DNA of 64,000 bases from Marinomonas aquiplantarum (GTDB lineage Bacteria; Pseudomonadota; Gammaproteobacteria; Pseudomonadales; Marinomonadaceae): positions 248,001-312,000 of the forward strand of contig NZ_QNRF01000001.1 of assembly GCF_003314975.1 (NCBI RefSeq), read 5' to 3'. Positions 25,138-33,814 of this stretch are shown in pieces. The translations under genes were made by a program, and so were the position numbers. How positions within the stretch are numbered: the stretch's first letter is position 1; each line of letters begins with the position of its first letter. The notes beneath the pieces are model-generated. The model was not told the DNA's origin and did not search any database. It saw only the letters and a list, made by a program, of their open reading frames with translations.

Positions 25138-27651
25138 TCAGCTTGGTAAGAATTCATTACTCCACTTGGTGGCTACAATTTTCTTCGCCAACATCTGGTC
25201 AATATCCTCATTACTAAAGCCTAGTTCGGCCAAAACAGTTTTGGTCGAATGACCAAATTTTTCGGTTGGCGTTGCCGCTTTAATGGTCGACTCTGCGGGA
25301 CGAATCGCATATTGATCAATTTGGGTGACGCAATGTCCGCTTGGGTGATCCGCATAAATCGAGAAAGCATAGCTCCCCCGATCAATACCAACTTTTTGAT
25401 CGGCTGGACGACTGTAGGTATCACGCAAATGCTCAATAGACAAAGGCTCAGCACAAGCCACATCAACACGACGGAAAGCCTCCAACCAAAACTCAGTCTC
25501 TTGCGTGACAAAGGCTTCGCTTAAGAAACGCCCAACATCTTCACTCGCTTTAATGCCTTCAAGCTCTGCAATTTGATTGATTTTATCCAGTTCTGTTGGC
25601 TTCGCATCTAGGAACAGCCAACCATTTTGCGTCTGATAAAAATGAGACAAGGCATGACTACCAAGCACTTCTCGACCAGATGGCTCATCAAAAGGCCCTC
25701 GACCTTCATAATCAAAAGCAAATGGTAACTGGGCAATATTAGTCACCGCCGACAAAGAGGTTCTCACACGACTCACTTTGCCAGTTTTACGTTTCTGATA
25801 TAACGCCAATGCCATACCCAAACCGGCGGCAAAACCACAGTTCACATCAAGGGTACCTAGATGGGCATGTTCCTCTGGCGTTTCTGGGCGACCAAAACGA
25901 CTCATGATGCCACTGTTTGCCTGAATAATGTCATCATAACCAATGTAATTGGTTTTACGTCCTTTACGCGGCGCACCGAAGCAGTCAAGACGACAAAACA
26001 GCACTTCTGGATTAATCGCACTCAGGGTCGCTTGATCTAATCCTAAAGGCTCCATTTGACGCTCAGGTGCATTCATCACCACCATATCGACACTTTTTAC
26101 TAGCTGCTCAAATATTTCTCGTCCTTCTGGAGTCATAATATCCATCAGAACACTTTTCTTACCCACTCCTGCTTGGAAGGTAAAGAGAATACCAATCAGA
26201 GGATCATACAAGGGTGTTACTGGGTCTAACTTGATAATATCGGCACCGAAACGGGACAAAAATGCAGACGAATGTGGCCCTGCAATCACATTGGTCAAAT
26301 CCAAAATACGAATACCACTTAGCCAACCGTCGCCACTGGCGGCTTGAATCTCTGCACCACGAGGGCGTGACGATTGATCTGTCTTTTGCGCTGCTTGCAA
26401 ACGGCTTATCGCGTCATCAAAGGAGACATTTTCACGTGCTTTTGGTGACAACATCGCCTCAGCTTCGCCTTCAAACCAAACAATGGGCCCTGGTTGTTTC
26501 ATGACACCAAGTTCTGCATCTTCGACCTCCACGATCAAACCAGATTCATTGGTGTATTCGCAGTTCACCCACTCTTGTGTCGTTCGATGAGGAGCCCCCG
26601 GAATTTGCCCTTCACCAAAAATAACGCCCCATTCTTCAGACGTTTTTTGCAAAAAGGCGCGTTTCATCTTGGCTGAAATAATATCCGCCCACTTTTTCGG
26701 TAATGGATAAACACCAATCGAAGTTTCTCCATCCCACTCACAAATCGGAGCATGCAAATCTTTCACATCCGGCAAACCTTCTGCGATTAATTCATCATAA
26801 ATACCCAAGACTTGGAGTGCTCTTTTGGCATGATTACGGTGAGAAGGACAAACGCAATAAAACATCCGTCCATCCGCACAAAGATAAGTGCGATAGAAGG
26901 GGTCCAAATATTCCTGCAATTCCTCGTAACTTAAGTCCATTTCAATGTTATTAAGTTTGCGATGTTCAATTTCCAATTCACGCATGGTTTTATAGCGCTC
27001 AGGCAATTGATCGACCACATAGGAGTTGTAGGAAAGACCTTCCATCAATGCTGCGGCAACAGGCACTTCAATGGTATCACCTCGGCCTGTTTTTTCTCTC
27101 TCAAACAAAGCCAAAGCAATGGAACTGGCGGCTAAAGTAATCGCATAAGCCGAGCCTAACGGCAGTGGAGAATAGCTCGGATTAACCCCCATCAACACGC
27201 GGTTAAAGCCCATATCGGTAAAGGCTCCCGATGTAGCCGCCACAACGGCTTCTGTCGCTTTCCAATCACGACGAAGTTGGTCGTTACTGGCAAAACCTGG
27301 CATGGAAAGTGTGATTAATTCAGGACGTTGTTGACGCAATTCCGCAAAATCAATGCCTAAGTTTTTCATCACATCTGGGCGAAAACTTTCAATCACAATG
27401 TCAGCATTGGCAATAATCCCCAGCGCTTGTTCTAAACCTGACTGACTTTTCAGATCCAACCGTAAAGACGCTTTATTTCGATTCAAAATTGCATTAGCAG
27501 GATGCTGCCAGCTAGGGCCTGTTGGTGGGTCTATGTGCACCACCGTTGCCCCTAAATCGGCCAATACCATAGCAACAGCAGGACCCGCAATTTGCTGACC
27601 AAAATCGGCCACACGAACACCCGCCAAAGGTAATTGATTGTGTTTGTTCAT
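25138..27651 (-). CDS. dddD: DMSP CoA-transferase/lyase DddD
   Basis: DddD converts dimethylsulfoniopropionate to dimethyl sulfide and 3-hydroxypropionate (as the CoA ester) using a CoA donor. The protein of 837 residues is a tandem of two class III (CaiB/BaiF) CoA-transferase domains, about 10-420 and 445-830. The second contains the catalytic-Asp region HLGTLDVNCGF. Counting from ATG 27651 that aspartate is residue 602, the number I recall for the nucleophile of Marinomonas MWYL1 DddD, which supports this start over GTG 27657. AGGA lies 10 bases upstream. It is divergent from dddT and under likely control of the LysR gene dddR. Gene order and length match the MWYL1 cluster. Confidence 0.95.
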   Translation of the reverse strand: MNKHNQLPLAGVRVADFGQQIAGPAVAMVLADLGATVVHIDPPTGPSWQHPANAILNRNKASLRLDLKSQSGLEQALGIIANADIVIESFRPDVMKNLGIDFAELRQQRPELITLSMPGFASNDQLRRDWKATEAVVAATSGAFTDMGFNRVLMGVNPSYSPLPLGSAYAITLAASSIALALFEREKTGRGDTIEVPVAAALMEGLSYNSYVVDQLPERYKTMRELEIEHRKLNNIEMDLSYEELQEYLDPFYRTYLCADGRMFYCVCPSHRNHAKRALQVLGIYDELIAEGLPDVKDLHAPICEWDGETSIGVYPLPKKWADIISAKMKRAFLQKTSEEWGVIFGEGQIPGAPHRTTQEWVNCEYTNESGLIVEVEDAELGVMKQPGPIVWFEGEAEAMLSPKARENVSFDDAISRLQAAQKTDQSSRPRGAEIQAASGDGWLSGIRILDLTNVIAGPHSSAFLSRFGADIIKLDPVTPLYDPLIGILFTFQAGVGKKSVLMDIMTPEGREIFEQLVKSVDMVVMNAPERQMEPLGLDQATLSAINPEVLFCRLDCFGAPRKGRKTNYIGYDDIIQANSGIMSRFGRPETPEEHAHLGTLDVNCGFAAGLGMALALYQKRKTGKVSRVRTSLSAVTNIAQLPFAFDYEGRGPFDEPSGREVLGSHALSHFYQTQNGWLFLDAKPTELDKINQIAELEGIKASEDVGRFLSEAFVTQETEFWLEAFRRVDVACAEPLSIEHLRDTYSRPADQKVGIDRGSYAFSIYADHPSGHCVTQIDQYAIRPAESTIKAATPTEKFGHSTKTVLAELGFSNEDIDQMLAKKIVATKWSNEFLPS

Positions 27652-27657
27652 ATTCAC

Positions 27658-28071
27658 TTCATCCTAGTTAACCTAGAGCCAAACCCGTGTATATAAAGGG
27701 CTTAAACAGATTGGCATTATTTATTTTTATACCGGTAAACCGGCTGCTTTTAGGTTTGTACGACGTAATTGGTAATCGTGAATTTACCCAGCGAATCGTC
27801 GAAAGCAGAATCTTAGGAGTGAATTTGAACGCGAACCAGCAAAATAAAAATGGCCTCAGATATCATTTTTTTTATGCCTGAAAAATGGCAAAAATGACCC
27901 ATAAAATTTATAGGGTCTTAGGTGAATTTTTTATTGCTTCTCAGTTTGGAAGAGATTCATAACAATGTTTTCCGCAACAAAACCATTAAGACAAACCAAC
28001 GAGATTTGATCTTCGTTAGTGGCCGATGAATGTCTTAACAATAAAATAAAAATAAAAGAGAGAATCGCAAT
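27658..28071. promoter_or_regulatory. Divergent dddD/dddT regulatory region
   Basis: No gene is supported here. It should contain the divergent promoters and the DddR site, but I cannot point to a convincing T-N11-A operator. Visible structure: on the minus strand TATAAAAATAAATAATG (27715-27731) in the dddD leader; on the plus strand a 10-bp-armed hairpin GACCC-ATAAA / TTTAT-AGGGTC (27896-27917) followed by a T-rich stretch; and the A-rich element AATAAAATAAAAATAAAAG (28040-28058), which contains the exact 11-mer repeated in the sRNA at 7.4-7.6 kb. Confidence 0.55.
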
Positions 28072-28182
28072 ATGAAACACACAATGCACTCTTGTCTCAT
28101 CTACGCAAAACAGCCCAGGCAGGCTGAATTTACTTTGCAATTGTCAAAGCATAACAACGCGCAGACGGGGTCAATACTATGA
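28072..28182 (+). CDS. 36-codon leader ORF translationally coupled to dddT
   Basis: The frame starts at ATG 28072, with AGAGAG about 8 bases upstream, and stops at TGA 28180-28182, overlapping the dddT ATG as ATGA. The peptide starts MKHTMHSCLIYAKQPRQ and ends NNAQTGSIL. I do not recognise it. The 4-base overlap suggests that ribosomes ending here reinitiate at dddT, whose own ribosome site (ACGGGG) is poor. The A-rich element at 28040-28058 lies directly before its ribosome site. It could be a chance frame. Confidence 0.4.
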   Translation: MKHTMHSCLIYAKQPRQAEFTLQLSKHNNAQTGSIL

Positions 28183-29762
28183 ATAACAAATCTTATGTCC
28201 TTCCAAAAACAGGTGTTTTTTCAGGTACTCACCCAATATTAGCCGTTGGTTCTGCTCTGCTGGTGACCTTGTTTGTCTTGTTCACCGTCTTCGATCCAAC
28301 CTTAGCAAACAGTCTTTACAGCTCAGCCAATAGCTATATCTCGTCTAATCTAGATTGGTATTACATTGGTTTAATTAGTTTTTTCCTATTTTTCGCGGTT
28401 TGGATCAGTTTTAGCCCATACGGTGACATTCGCCTTGGAAAAGATTCAGATCGTCCAGAATTCAGCAATTATGCCTGGTTCTCCATGCTGTTCAGCGCCG
28501 GTATTGGCATTGGCATTCTATTTTGGAGTATTGCCGAACCCATTTATCACTTACAAAGCAACCCTCTAATCACTGAGTCTCAGCAGAACGGCGTTGAGGC
28601 AGCGCAAGTCGCTATGCGTATCGCGATTTTCCATTGGGGCCTTCACGGCTGGGGATTGTTTGCTGTGATTGGTTTGGCCTTGGCGTATTTTTCCTACCGA
28701 AAAGGTCTGCCACTTTCCATTCGATCTAGCTTACATCCCATCTTTGGTGACCGAATCTATGGACCAATTGGTCACGCCGCGGATTTGCTAGCGGTATTCG
28801 GTACTGTATTTGGTATTGCCACTTCTCTAGGTTTAGGCGCGCAGCAGATGAACGCGGGTCTGTCTTATTTGTTTGGTATCGAAATTTCGACGACCAACCA
28901 AATTGTCCTCATTGCCATCTTGTCGGTGATTGCAACAGGCTCGGTTTTAACTGGCCTAAATAAAGGTATCAAGATCTTAAGTGAGTGGAATATGCACTTA
29001 ACCATCGTGATCCTTTTGCTGTTCATTGTCTTTGGACCAACGGTTTATGTATTAGGCGCGTTTATTACTAACTTGGGTGATTATGTTGCCAACGTCGTTG
29101 AGCTAGGTTTCTGGGTCGATCCAGATCCAAAAGGTCAATGGCAAGGTTGGTGGACGATTTTCTACTGGGGTTGGTGGATCGCTTGGGCACCTTTCTGCGG
29201 TATCTTCATCGCGCGTATCTCTAAAGGCCGTACCATTCGTGAATTCGTCTTCGGTGTGTTAATTGCACCAACGCTATTGGCCGCTTTCTGGATTTCTATT
29301 TTTGGTAACACAGCGATGTTTGTTGAGTTGTTTGGCGCAGGCGGCATCACTGAAGCCGTGAATGCCGACACCACCATGGCATTGTTCACGACCATTGAAA
29401 GCATGAACGCAGGGGATATTGTCACCATCATTATTTCCAGCCTGTGTACCTTGATGCTCGTGACTTACTTTGTTACCTCTGCGGACTCCGCCACTCTAGT
29501 TATTTGTACTATTGTGTCTTTTGGTGATGAACATCCACCAGCAAAATTCAGAGTCTTTTGGGGCGCGGCCATCGGTGCTGTTGCCGCAGTACTTCTCTAT
29601 GCTGGCGGATTGAAAGCCTTGCAAACAGCGTCCATCGTCGCCGCTCTGCCTTTCTCTTTCATCGTCATTATGGCGGCTTACGGACTGGTTAAATCGCTAA
29701 AAGAAGAGATCCGAAACAGTCAGGATGAACAACTGAAACCCTCAACGGAAGGAAAGTCTTAA
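28179..29762 (+). CDS. dddT: BCCT-family DMSP/betaine transporter DddT
   Basis: A 527-residue sodium- or proton-coupled uptake carrier of the betaine-choline-carnitine family, with about 12 membrane segments. The family signature is seen in the FYWGWWIAWAPFCGIFIARISKGRTIREFV stretch (about 328-357), which contains the Trp-rich substrate box. SADSATLVI is also typical. In the DMSP context it imports DMSP; glycine betaine is a structural analogue it may share. It is the first gene of dddT-dddB-dddC and is divergent from dddD. Two hairpins follow before dddB. Confidence 0.93.
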   Translation: MNNKSYVLPKTGVFSGTHPILAVGSALLVTLFVLFTVFDPTLANSLYSSANSYISSNLDWYYIGLISFFLFFAVWISFSPYGDIRLGKDSDRPEFSNYAWFSMLFSAGIGIGILFWSIAEPIYHLQSNPLITESQQNGVEAAQVAMRIAIFHWGLHGWGLFAVIGLALAYFSYRKGLPLSIRSSLHPIFGDRIYGPIGHAADLLAVFGTVFGIATSLGLGAQQMNAGLSYLFGIEISTTNQIVLIAILSVIATGSVLTGLNKGIKILSEWNMHLTIVILLLFIVFGPTVYVLGAFITNLGDYVANVVELGFWVDPDPKGQWQGWWTIFYWGWWIAWAPFCGIFIARISKGRTIREFVFGVLIAPTLLAAFWISIFGNTAMFVELFGAGGITEAVNADTTMALFTTIESMNAGDIVTIIISSLCTLMLVTYFVTSADSATLVICTIVSFGDEHPPAKFRVFWGAAIGAVAAVLLYAGGLKALQTASIVAALPFSFIVIMAAYGLVKSLKEEIRNSQDEQLKPSTEGKS

Positions 29763-29773
29763 TCGATAACTGA

Positions 29774-29831
29774 CTATTTGACTAGACTATCAAATAGCCG
29801 CGATTTGCTTCTGCATTATGGCAAATCGCGG
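29774..29831. other. Two tandem hairpins between dddT and dddB
   Basis: The first hairpin pairs CTATTTG (29774-29780) with CAAATAG (29791-29797). The second starts at the next base: CCGCGATTTGC (29798-29808) with GCAAATCGCGG (29821-29831). No T-run follows, so they look like mRNA-stability or processing elements rather than a terminator. Confidence 0.65.
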
Positions 29832-29887
29832 TCTGTAATCGATCAACGACGCAACCGTTTTTCACACTCATAACATTAGGAAACAGT

Positions 29888-31048
29888 ATGTCTACTCAAA
29901 TCATTCTTCCGCGCATGTTACAGGTCGGCAAAGACGCCAGTCATGCCACTCCTAATATTCTAGAGAGCCTTGGCTGTCGCCGTCCTTTGATCATCACAGA
30001 TAAAATGATGGTGCAATTGGGCTATGCGGCAAAAATTCAAGCCGTTCTCGCTGACCAAAACATGTCGGCTGACATCTTTGACGACACAGTACCAGAACCC
30101 ACTGTCGCGTCGATTCAATCTGGCGTTAACAAAGTAAGAGAAGGCGATTACGACAGCATTATTGCCTTGGGTGGCGGTAGCCCAATCGACAGTGCTAAAG
30201 CCATTAGCATACTGGGTAAATTTGGTGGCGAAATGCGCGATTATAAATTTCCTCGCGTTGTCACTGAAGCTGGTTTACCCATTATTGCCATCCCAACGAC
30301 GGCGGGTACAGGCTCAGAAGTCACCAAGGTAACCATCATTACAGATGAAAACACAGACGAAAAAATGCTCTGCATGGGCGTCGGTTTTATGCCTGTGGCA
30401 GCCTTGGTTGATTACAACTTGACGCTATCCTTGCCACCACGTACCACAGCTGATACGGGTATTGATGCGCTGACCCATGCGATGGAAGCCTATGTCAGTA
30501 AAAAAGCCAGCTTATACAGTGATGCTCAAGCTTTGGAAGCCATGCGTTTAATCGCACCGAATCTTCGCCGTGTATATCATGATGGCACTGACGAAACCGC
30601 TCGTGAAGCCATGATGCTTGGTTCGACACTCGCTGGCATCGCATTCTCAAATGCTTCTGTGGCATTGGTGCATGGCATGAGTCGCCCCATTGGCGCTGCG
30701 TTCCACGTTCCACATGGTTTATCCAACGCCATGTTATTGCCTGCTGTCACTGAATATTCTATTCCTGCCGCCGTTCAACGCTACGCGGATTGTGCTCGTG
30801 CCATGGGCATTGCGTCACAACAAGACAGTAACGACAGTGCCAACGAAAAGCTGATCGCTGAGCTTAAAGCCCTAAACGAAGAGCTAAAAGTCCCCACACC
30901 GGAAGAATTTGGCATCGACAGAGCCCATTACATGGGATTACTAGACACCATGGCTGAACAAGCGATCGCTTCTGGCTCACCGGGCAACAACCCGAGAGTA
31001 CCAAGTCCAGAAGAAGTCATTGAGCTTTATAAACAACTTTGGGATTAA
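29888..31048 (+). CDS. dddB: Iron-containing alcohol dehydrogenase DddB
   Basis: A 386-residue group III (Fe-dependent) alcohol dehydrogenase. The NAD loop is IALGGGSPIDSAKAI, and metal-site segments are DALTHAMEAYVS and VHGMSRPIGAAFHVPHGLSNAML with their histidines. In the DMSP pathway it oxidises 3-hydroxypropionate to malonate semialdehyde. AGGA precedes the ATG by 7 bases. It is between dddT and dddC on the same strand, as in the Marinomonas ddd cluster. Confidence 0.92.
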   Translation: MSTQIILPRMLQVGKDASHATPNILESLGCRRPLIITDKMMVQLGYAAKIQAVLADQNMSADIFDDTVPEPTVASIQSGVNKVREGDYDSIIALGGGSPIDSAKAISILGKFGGEMRDYKFPRVVTEAGLPIIAIPTTAGTGSEVTKVTIITDENTDEKMLCMGVGFMPVAALVDYNLTLSLPPRTTADTGIDALTHAMEAYVSKKASLYSDAQALEAMRLIAPNLRRVYHDGTDETAREAMMLGSTLAGIAFSNASVALVHGMSRPIGAAFHVPHGLSNAMLLPAVTEYSIPAAVQRYADCARAMGIASQQDSNDSANEKLIAELKALNEELKVPTPEEFGIDRAHYMGLLDTMAEQAIASGSPGNNPRVPSPEEVIELYKQLWD

Positions 31049-31108
31049 ATTCGATTTAAACATTGAGAGCCTTTACTACGGCTCAGATAACTTTTTGAGG
31101 AAACGTAA

Positions 31109-32605
31109 ATGAATACCATTGGACAACTGATTAATGGCGAAGTCATCGTCGAAGGCACTCGTCAACAAGACGTTTACAACCCATCTACTGGTGAAGTAAG
31201 CAAGCAAGTAGATCTTGCTTCTAAAAGTACCGTCGAAAGTGCCATTGCCGCTGCTCAAACGGCTTTCCCAGCTTGGCGTAATACTCCGGCCATTAAACGT
31301 GCTCGCATCATGTTTAAGTTTAAAAACTTGCTGGAAGAGAACGCCGATAAGATTTGCGCCATGATCGGCGAAGAACATGGCAAGATCAGTCATGATGCCG
31401 CAGGTGAATTGCAACGTGGTATCGAGAACGTAGAATACGCATGCGGTGCTCCTGAACTTCTAAAAGGTGAACACAGCAAAAACGTTGGTCCAAACATCGA
31501 TTCTTGGAGCGAATTCCAGCCACTTGGCGTTGTTGCGGGTATCACACCGTTCAACTTCCCAGCCATGGTGCCACTGTGGATGTTCCCAATGGCATTAGTT
31601 TGCGGTAACTGTTTCATCCTTAAGCCGTCTGAACGTGATCCAAGCTCAACGCTTTTCATTGCTCAGTTGCTAAAAGAAGCTGGGCTACCAGACGGTGTCA
31701 TGAATGTAATTAACGGCGACAAAGAAGCCGTTGATACTCTACTGCATGATGACCATATCAAGGCCGTGAGCTTTGTTGGGTCAACTCCCATTGCGGAATA
31801 CATCTATACCACTGCCAATGCCAATGGCAAACGTTGCCAAGCACTAGGTGGTGCGAAAAACCACGCCATCGTGATGCCTGATGCGGATATGGACAATGCC
31901 GTTAACCAGCTCGTCGGCGCGGCGTTTGGTTCTTCTGGCGAACGCTGTATGGCTCTGTCTGTGGCCGTTGCCGTAGGCGATACAGCGGGGGATGCTCTTG
32001 TGTCAAAAATGCAAGAAGCCATGAAGAATCTAAACGTTGGTGCCTACTCTGATGCCACAAACGATTTTGGCCCTGTCATCACAAAAGCTCATCAAGAGAA
32101 AGTTATCGGCTATATTAATAGTGCAGAACAGCAAGGTTCCAAGATTGTCGTTGATGGTCGACAAACTAAGGTTGCCGGTTATGAAAACGGCTTCTTTGTT
32201 GGCGCAACGCTAATTGATAATGTGAGCTCTGACATGCTCAGCTACAAAGAAGAAATCTTTGGCCCAGTACTACAAGTAGTCCGAGTTGGCACCATGCAAG
32301 AAGCGATGGATTTAATCGATGCCCACGAATACGGTAATGGCACCTGCATCTTTACCCGTGATGGTGAAGCCGCACGTTATTTCTCTGACAATATTCAAGT
32401 TGGCATGGTTGGCATTAACGTTCCATTGCCAGTGCCTGTGGCGTATCACAGCTTCGGTGGCTGGAAACGTTCATTGTTTGGCGACCTGCATGCCTATGGC
32501 CCAGATGCGGTACGTTTTTACACTAAACGTAAAACCGTGACACAACGTTGGCCTTCTGCTGGTGTTCGCGAAGGCGTTGAATTTTCAATGCCAACCATGA
32601 AGTAA
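31109..32605 (+). CDS. dddC: CoA-acylating (methyl)malonate-semialdehyde dehydrogenase DddC
   Basis: A 498-residue aldehyde dehydrogenase of the MmsA subfamily. It oxidises malonate semialdehyde with NAD and CoA to acetyl-CoA and CO2. The catalytic cysteine is C280 in GSSGERCMALSV. PFNFPAMVPLWMFP and KPSERDPSS are subfamily hallmarks. It completes the conversion of DMSP-derived 3-hydroxypropionate. The same reaction would be needed for beta-alanine from pyrimidine degradation (genes at 41-46 kb) after transamination. GAGGA precedes the ATG. Confidence 0.94.
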   Translation: MNTIGQLINGEVIVEGTRQQDVYNPSTGEVSKQVDLASKSTVESAIAAAQTAFPAWRNTPAIKRARIMFKFKNLLEENADKICAMIGEEHGKISHDAAGELQRGIENVEYACGAPELLKGEHSKNVGPNIDSWSEFQPLGVVAGITPFNFPAMVPLWMFPMALVCGNCFILKPSERDPSSTLFIAQLLKEAGLPDGVMNVINGDKEAVDTLLHDDHIKAVSFVGSTPIAEYIYTTANANGKRCQALGGAKNHAIVMPDADMDNAVNQLVGAAFGSSGERCMALSVAVAVGDTAGDALVSKMQEAMKNLNVGAYSDATNDFGPVITKAHQEKVIGYINSAEQQGSKIVVDGRQTKVAGYENGFFVGATLIDNVSSDMLSYKEEIFGPVLQVVRVGTMQEAMDLIDAHEYGNGTCIFTRDGEAARYFSDNIQVGMVGINVPLPVPVAYHSFGGWKRSLFGDLHAYGPDAVRFYTKRKTVTQRWPSAGVREGVEFSMPTMK

Positions 32606-32647
32606 AAAAACCAATGCTAAGGATAGCAAAAGTGTTATCTTTCCATC

Positions 32648-32688
32648 GCCATAGCTCTCACCAATAAGAGCTATGGCTTTGTTTTATA
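32648..32688 (+). terminator. Terminator after dddC
   Basis: A perfect 11-bp stem GCCATAGCTCT / AGAGCTATGGC with an 8-base loop is followed by TTTGTTTTATAT. It lies 43 bases after the dddC stop and separates dddTBC from dddR, though read-through into dddR is possible. Confidence 0.88.
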
Positions 32689-32806
32689 TAAAATAAATAT
32701 AAAAACTAAAAGTCTATTAAGTCCTATTCCAGCTTAGGGTTACTGCAATAGGAAGTTTTGGCATCAATTAATAGCTAACATTGAAATATATGTTGAGATT
32801 ACGAAC

Positions 32807-33700
32807 ATGAAAAAAAGACTGCCTCCACTAAATTGGTTACGCTCATTTGAAGCGTCAGCTCGTCACCTAAACTTCACACAAGCGGCCAATGAACTCAATC
32901 TCACCCAAGCCGCCATTAGCCAACAAGTCAAAAGTCTTGAATCACAACTGGGTACAACCCTTTTTAAACGACTGCCTCGCGGTCTCGCCTTGACCGATGC
33001 AGGCTTGGCCTACATGCCCGCCATTCATGACTCTATTGGCAGACTTGCTGCGGTCACAGATGAATTGTTTGGCCAAGGCCGAAGTCGACAAGTGACCATT
33101 CGTGTCACCTTGGTGTTTTTTACCACTTGGTTGGCCCCAAAATTGCCACTTTTTTACGAACAATACCCAGATATTCAGATACGCTTTACCAGCAATATTT
33201 GGAAAGAGGAAAAAGAAAAAGACACAGATTTAGATATCCGCTACGGTCGAGGTATATGGTCAGATGTGAAAGCCGAAAGACTCACTTGGGATGAACTCTT
33301 TCCTGTCTGCAGTCCTGATCTTGTAAAAGACCACGCACTTCCACTCGAAAAAGACCTGTTGTCAGAGCACAGATTACTGCACGTATTAGGTTATGAAGAG
33401 GGCTGGGGTTATTGGCTCAACCAAACCAGCACCGACTACCATGACAAAGGCCAAGGCATTCAATTCGACACTTTAATCTCGGCTCTTGAAATGGCCAAGC
33501 TTGGACTAGGCTTTGCACTTGGTCGCACCTCATTGGTATCAAGTATGTTGGAAGAGGGCAGTCTAATCGCTCCCTTTGAAGATAAGCTGGAAACGTCTGA
33601 AGCGTTTTTCTTAACCCATCCTGTACAACAATACCTTCACCCTAATGCTGAAATTTTCAAGCAATGGATTTTGACGAACTTGCAGGATCAGCCCGCCTAA
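32807..33700 (+). CDS. dddR: LysR-family regulator DddR
   Basis: A 297-residue LysR-type regulator of the GcvA-like subgroup. The winged helix (residues about 7-65) includes FTQAANELNLTQAAISQQVKSLE; the rest is the type 2 periplasmic-binding effector domain. Its place after dddC is that of dddR in Marinomonas MWYL1, where it is needed for DMSP-induced dddD expression. The effector is probably DMSP or a product. It has its own upstream gap of 201 bases, so it may have its own promoter. Confidence 0.9.
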   Translation: MKKRLPPLNWLRSFEASARHLNFTQAANELNLTQAAISQQVKSLESQLGTTLFKRLPRGLALTDAGLAYMPAIHDSIGRLAAVTDELFGQGRSRQVTIRVTLVFFTTWLAPKLPLFYEQYPDIQIRFTSNIWKEEKEKDTDLDIRYGRGIWSDVKAERLTWDELFPVCSPDLVKDHALPLEKDLLSEHRLLHVLGYEEGWGYWLNQTSTDYHDKGQGIQFDTLISALEMAKLGLGFALGRTSLVSSMLEEGSLIAPFEDKLETSEAFFLTHPVQQYLHPNAEIFKQWILTNLQDQPA

Positions 33701-33766
33701 TAGTGCCTCCAGTTGAAACGCTAATAAGCGGTTCCGCTCATACCTAAAAGGCCAATTTATTGCCAA

Positions 33767-33795
33767 AAAATAGCCAACCGAACGTTGGCTATTTT
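33767..33795. terminator. Bidirectional terminator between dddR and the F420 operon
   Basis: AAAATAGCCAAC (33767-33778) pairs perfectly with GTTGGCTATTTT (33784-33795) around a 5-base loop. It sits between the converging stops of dddR and the LLM oxidoreductase gene and has A/T tracts on both sides. Confidence 0.88.
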
Positions 33796-33814
33796 CGCCT
33801 TTCAAGGCCATTTA

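Noticed and set aside
27687-27881. 64-codon plus-strand frame in the dddD/dddT gap
   Set aside because: No ribosome site or recognisable motif; it lies over the presumed divergent promoters.
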